Source: Cupriavidus basilensis OR16
GTDB taxonomy: Bacteria; Pseudomonadota; Gammaproteobacteria; Burkholderiales; Burkholderiaceae
NCBI RefSeq assembly: GCF_000243095.1
Contig: NZ_AHJE01000102.1
Span: 1-64,000 of the forward strand
Direction: 5' to 3'
Length of the DNA stretch: 64,000 nucleotides
In this document: positions 63,598 through 64,000 of the stretch, one piece after another
Layout: each line of letters starts with the position of its first letter
Position numbering within the stretch: position 1 is the first letter of the stretch
Notes under the pieces: generated by a model
Databases searched by the model: none
Seen by the model: only the letters and a program-made list of their open reading frames with translations
Told to the model about the DNA's origin: nothing
Program-made: the position numbers and the translations under genes

Positions 63598-64000
63598 TCA
63601 GCTGCGCACTGCCCTCTTGGTGATGGGGCGCTTGTTGTTTGCCTGGGAGGTTTGACGAGGAAGTATCTTTTCAGCGTCACCCGGGTTTGGCTTGCTCGTT
63701 CGTGGGGCGCCGGCCCGTACTCCAAATAGCAGCGCCTCGACCGTGCTCCAATAGGATTCGATGACGGCCGGGTCGGATGCGGAAAGCTTGTTGGTCGCCA
63801 GCATCTCCGAGCCAAAAGTGGAGAGTGTCGATGTCAGGCTGATCATCAGATAATGGAGGATGATAGGCTCGACTTTAGGCAAGACGCCTTCCTCCTGCGC
63901 TTCTCCGATTTGCGGCAGCACGCGATCAATCAGCGGCCGGAGTACCGTATCCGCGAGCCATTGAAGCCGCGGACTGTACTCAAGGTATTCCTGAAGCATA
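63598..64000 (-). CDS. C-terminal part of a TetR-family-like regulator (cut by window end)
   Basis: The readable 134 residues are helical and end at a stop at 63598-63600. The pattern (LQWLADTVLRPLIDRVLPQIGEAQEEGVLPKVEPIILHYLMISLTSTLSTFGSEM) resembles the TetR C-terminal ligand/dimer domain, with a basic tail (KKRPITKRAVRS-like). The helix-turn-helix and true start lie beyond the window. The 157-bp gap to the cyclase gene holds no gene. Confidence 0.6.
   Translation of the reverse strand, partial: MLQEYLEYSPRLQWLADTVLRPLIDRVLPQIGEAQEEGVLPKVEPIILHYLMISLTSTLSTFGSEMLATNKLSASDPAVIESYWSTVEALLFGVRAGAPRTSKPNPGDAEKILPRQTSQANNKRPITKRAVRS

Noticed and set aside
1-64000. CRISPR arrays, tRNA and rRNA genes
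   Set aside because: I saw no regularly spaced direct repeats with spacers and no tRNA or rRNA signature on either strand; a covariance-model search was not possible.

Overview
This 64 kb window is GC-rich DNA from a beta-proteobacterium. Gene order and protein character fit Burkholderiaceae, most likely Cupriavidus or a close Ralstonia relative. That assignment rests on the flagellar/chemotaxis layout (flhDC, motAB, cheAWRDBYZ, flhBAFG, fliA) beside oxidoreductase-rich accessory DNA; no rRNA or tRNA is present to confirm it.

Region 1 (1-33.9 kb) is a flagellar and chemotaxis island. It starts with two tandem chemoreceptors (the first cut by the window edge) and an unrecognised conserved-looking protein. 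Then come the master regulator flhDC, the motor genes motAB, a complete chemotaxis operon (cheA W R D B Y Z), the export genes flhB and flhA, the placement genes flhF and flhG, the late sigma factor fliA, and flhE. On the minus strand follow flgN, flgM and flgA. On the plus strand follows the rod-hook-ring operon flgBCDEFGHIJ and then flgKL. A near-consensus sigma-28 promoter precedes flgM and a good candidate precedes flgK, so FliA, encoded here, should drive its own anti-sigma factor and the hook-filament junction genes. fliC, fliD and the fliE-R genes lie outside the window.

Region 2 (33.9-35 kb) is about 1 kb with no intact gene. It holds a 13-bp inverted repeat and the decayed start of an H-NS-like gene.

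Region 3 (35-51 kb) is an accessory oxidoreductase region. It has three related FAD monooxygenases, a three-subunit periplasmic molybdenum hydroxylase (Mo subunit, 2Fe-2S subunit, triheme cytochrome c), an old-yellow-enzyme reductase, an isochorismatase-like hydrolase, a VOC/glyoxalase protein, an ActP-type symporter with its DUF485 partner, two DsbA-family proteins, and LysR and TetR regulators. Together these suggest uptake and oxidative breakdown of a small aromatic or N-heteroaromatic compound; the substrate is not determined.

Region 4 (51-60 kb) carries stress- and quinone-type genes: wrbA, an ester-cyclase-like protein, two SDRs, a quinone reductase, NTF2-fold proteins, doxX, pirin and a LysR regulator. 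A 24-bp operator-like sequence at the lysR start recurs upstream of wrbA, which suggests one regulon. A decayed IS481-like transposase lies at 55 kb.

Region 5 (59.6-64 kb) has a TetR gene cut after its DNA-binding domain, abutting a large zinc-ribbon/cyclase/AAA/TPR protein. The C-terminal part of another TetR-like protein runs off the window end.

A strong cross-cutting signal is the number of small indels that break otherwise well-conserved genes (flhA, flhF, flhG, flgI twice, flgJ, an OYE, an FAD monooxygenase, and the start of the DUF485 gene). Three of them look like the same change, GCGGAA read as GCGAA. I therefore treat most of these breaks as probable sequence errors rather than real gene loss.
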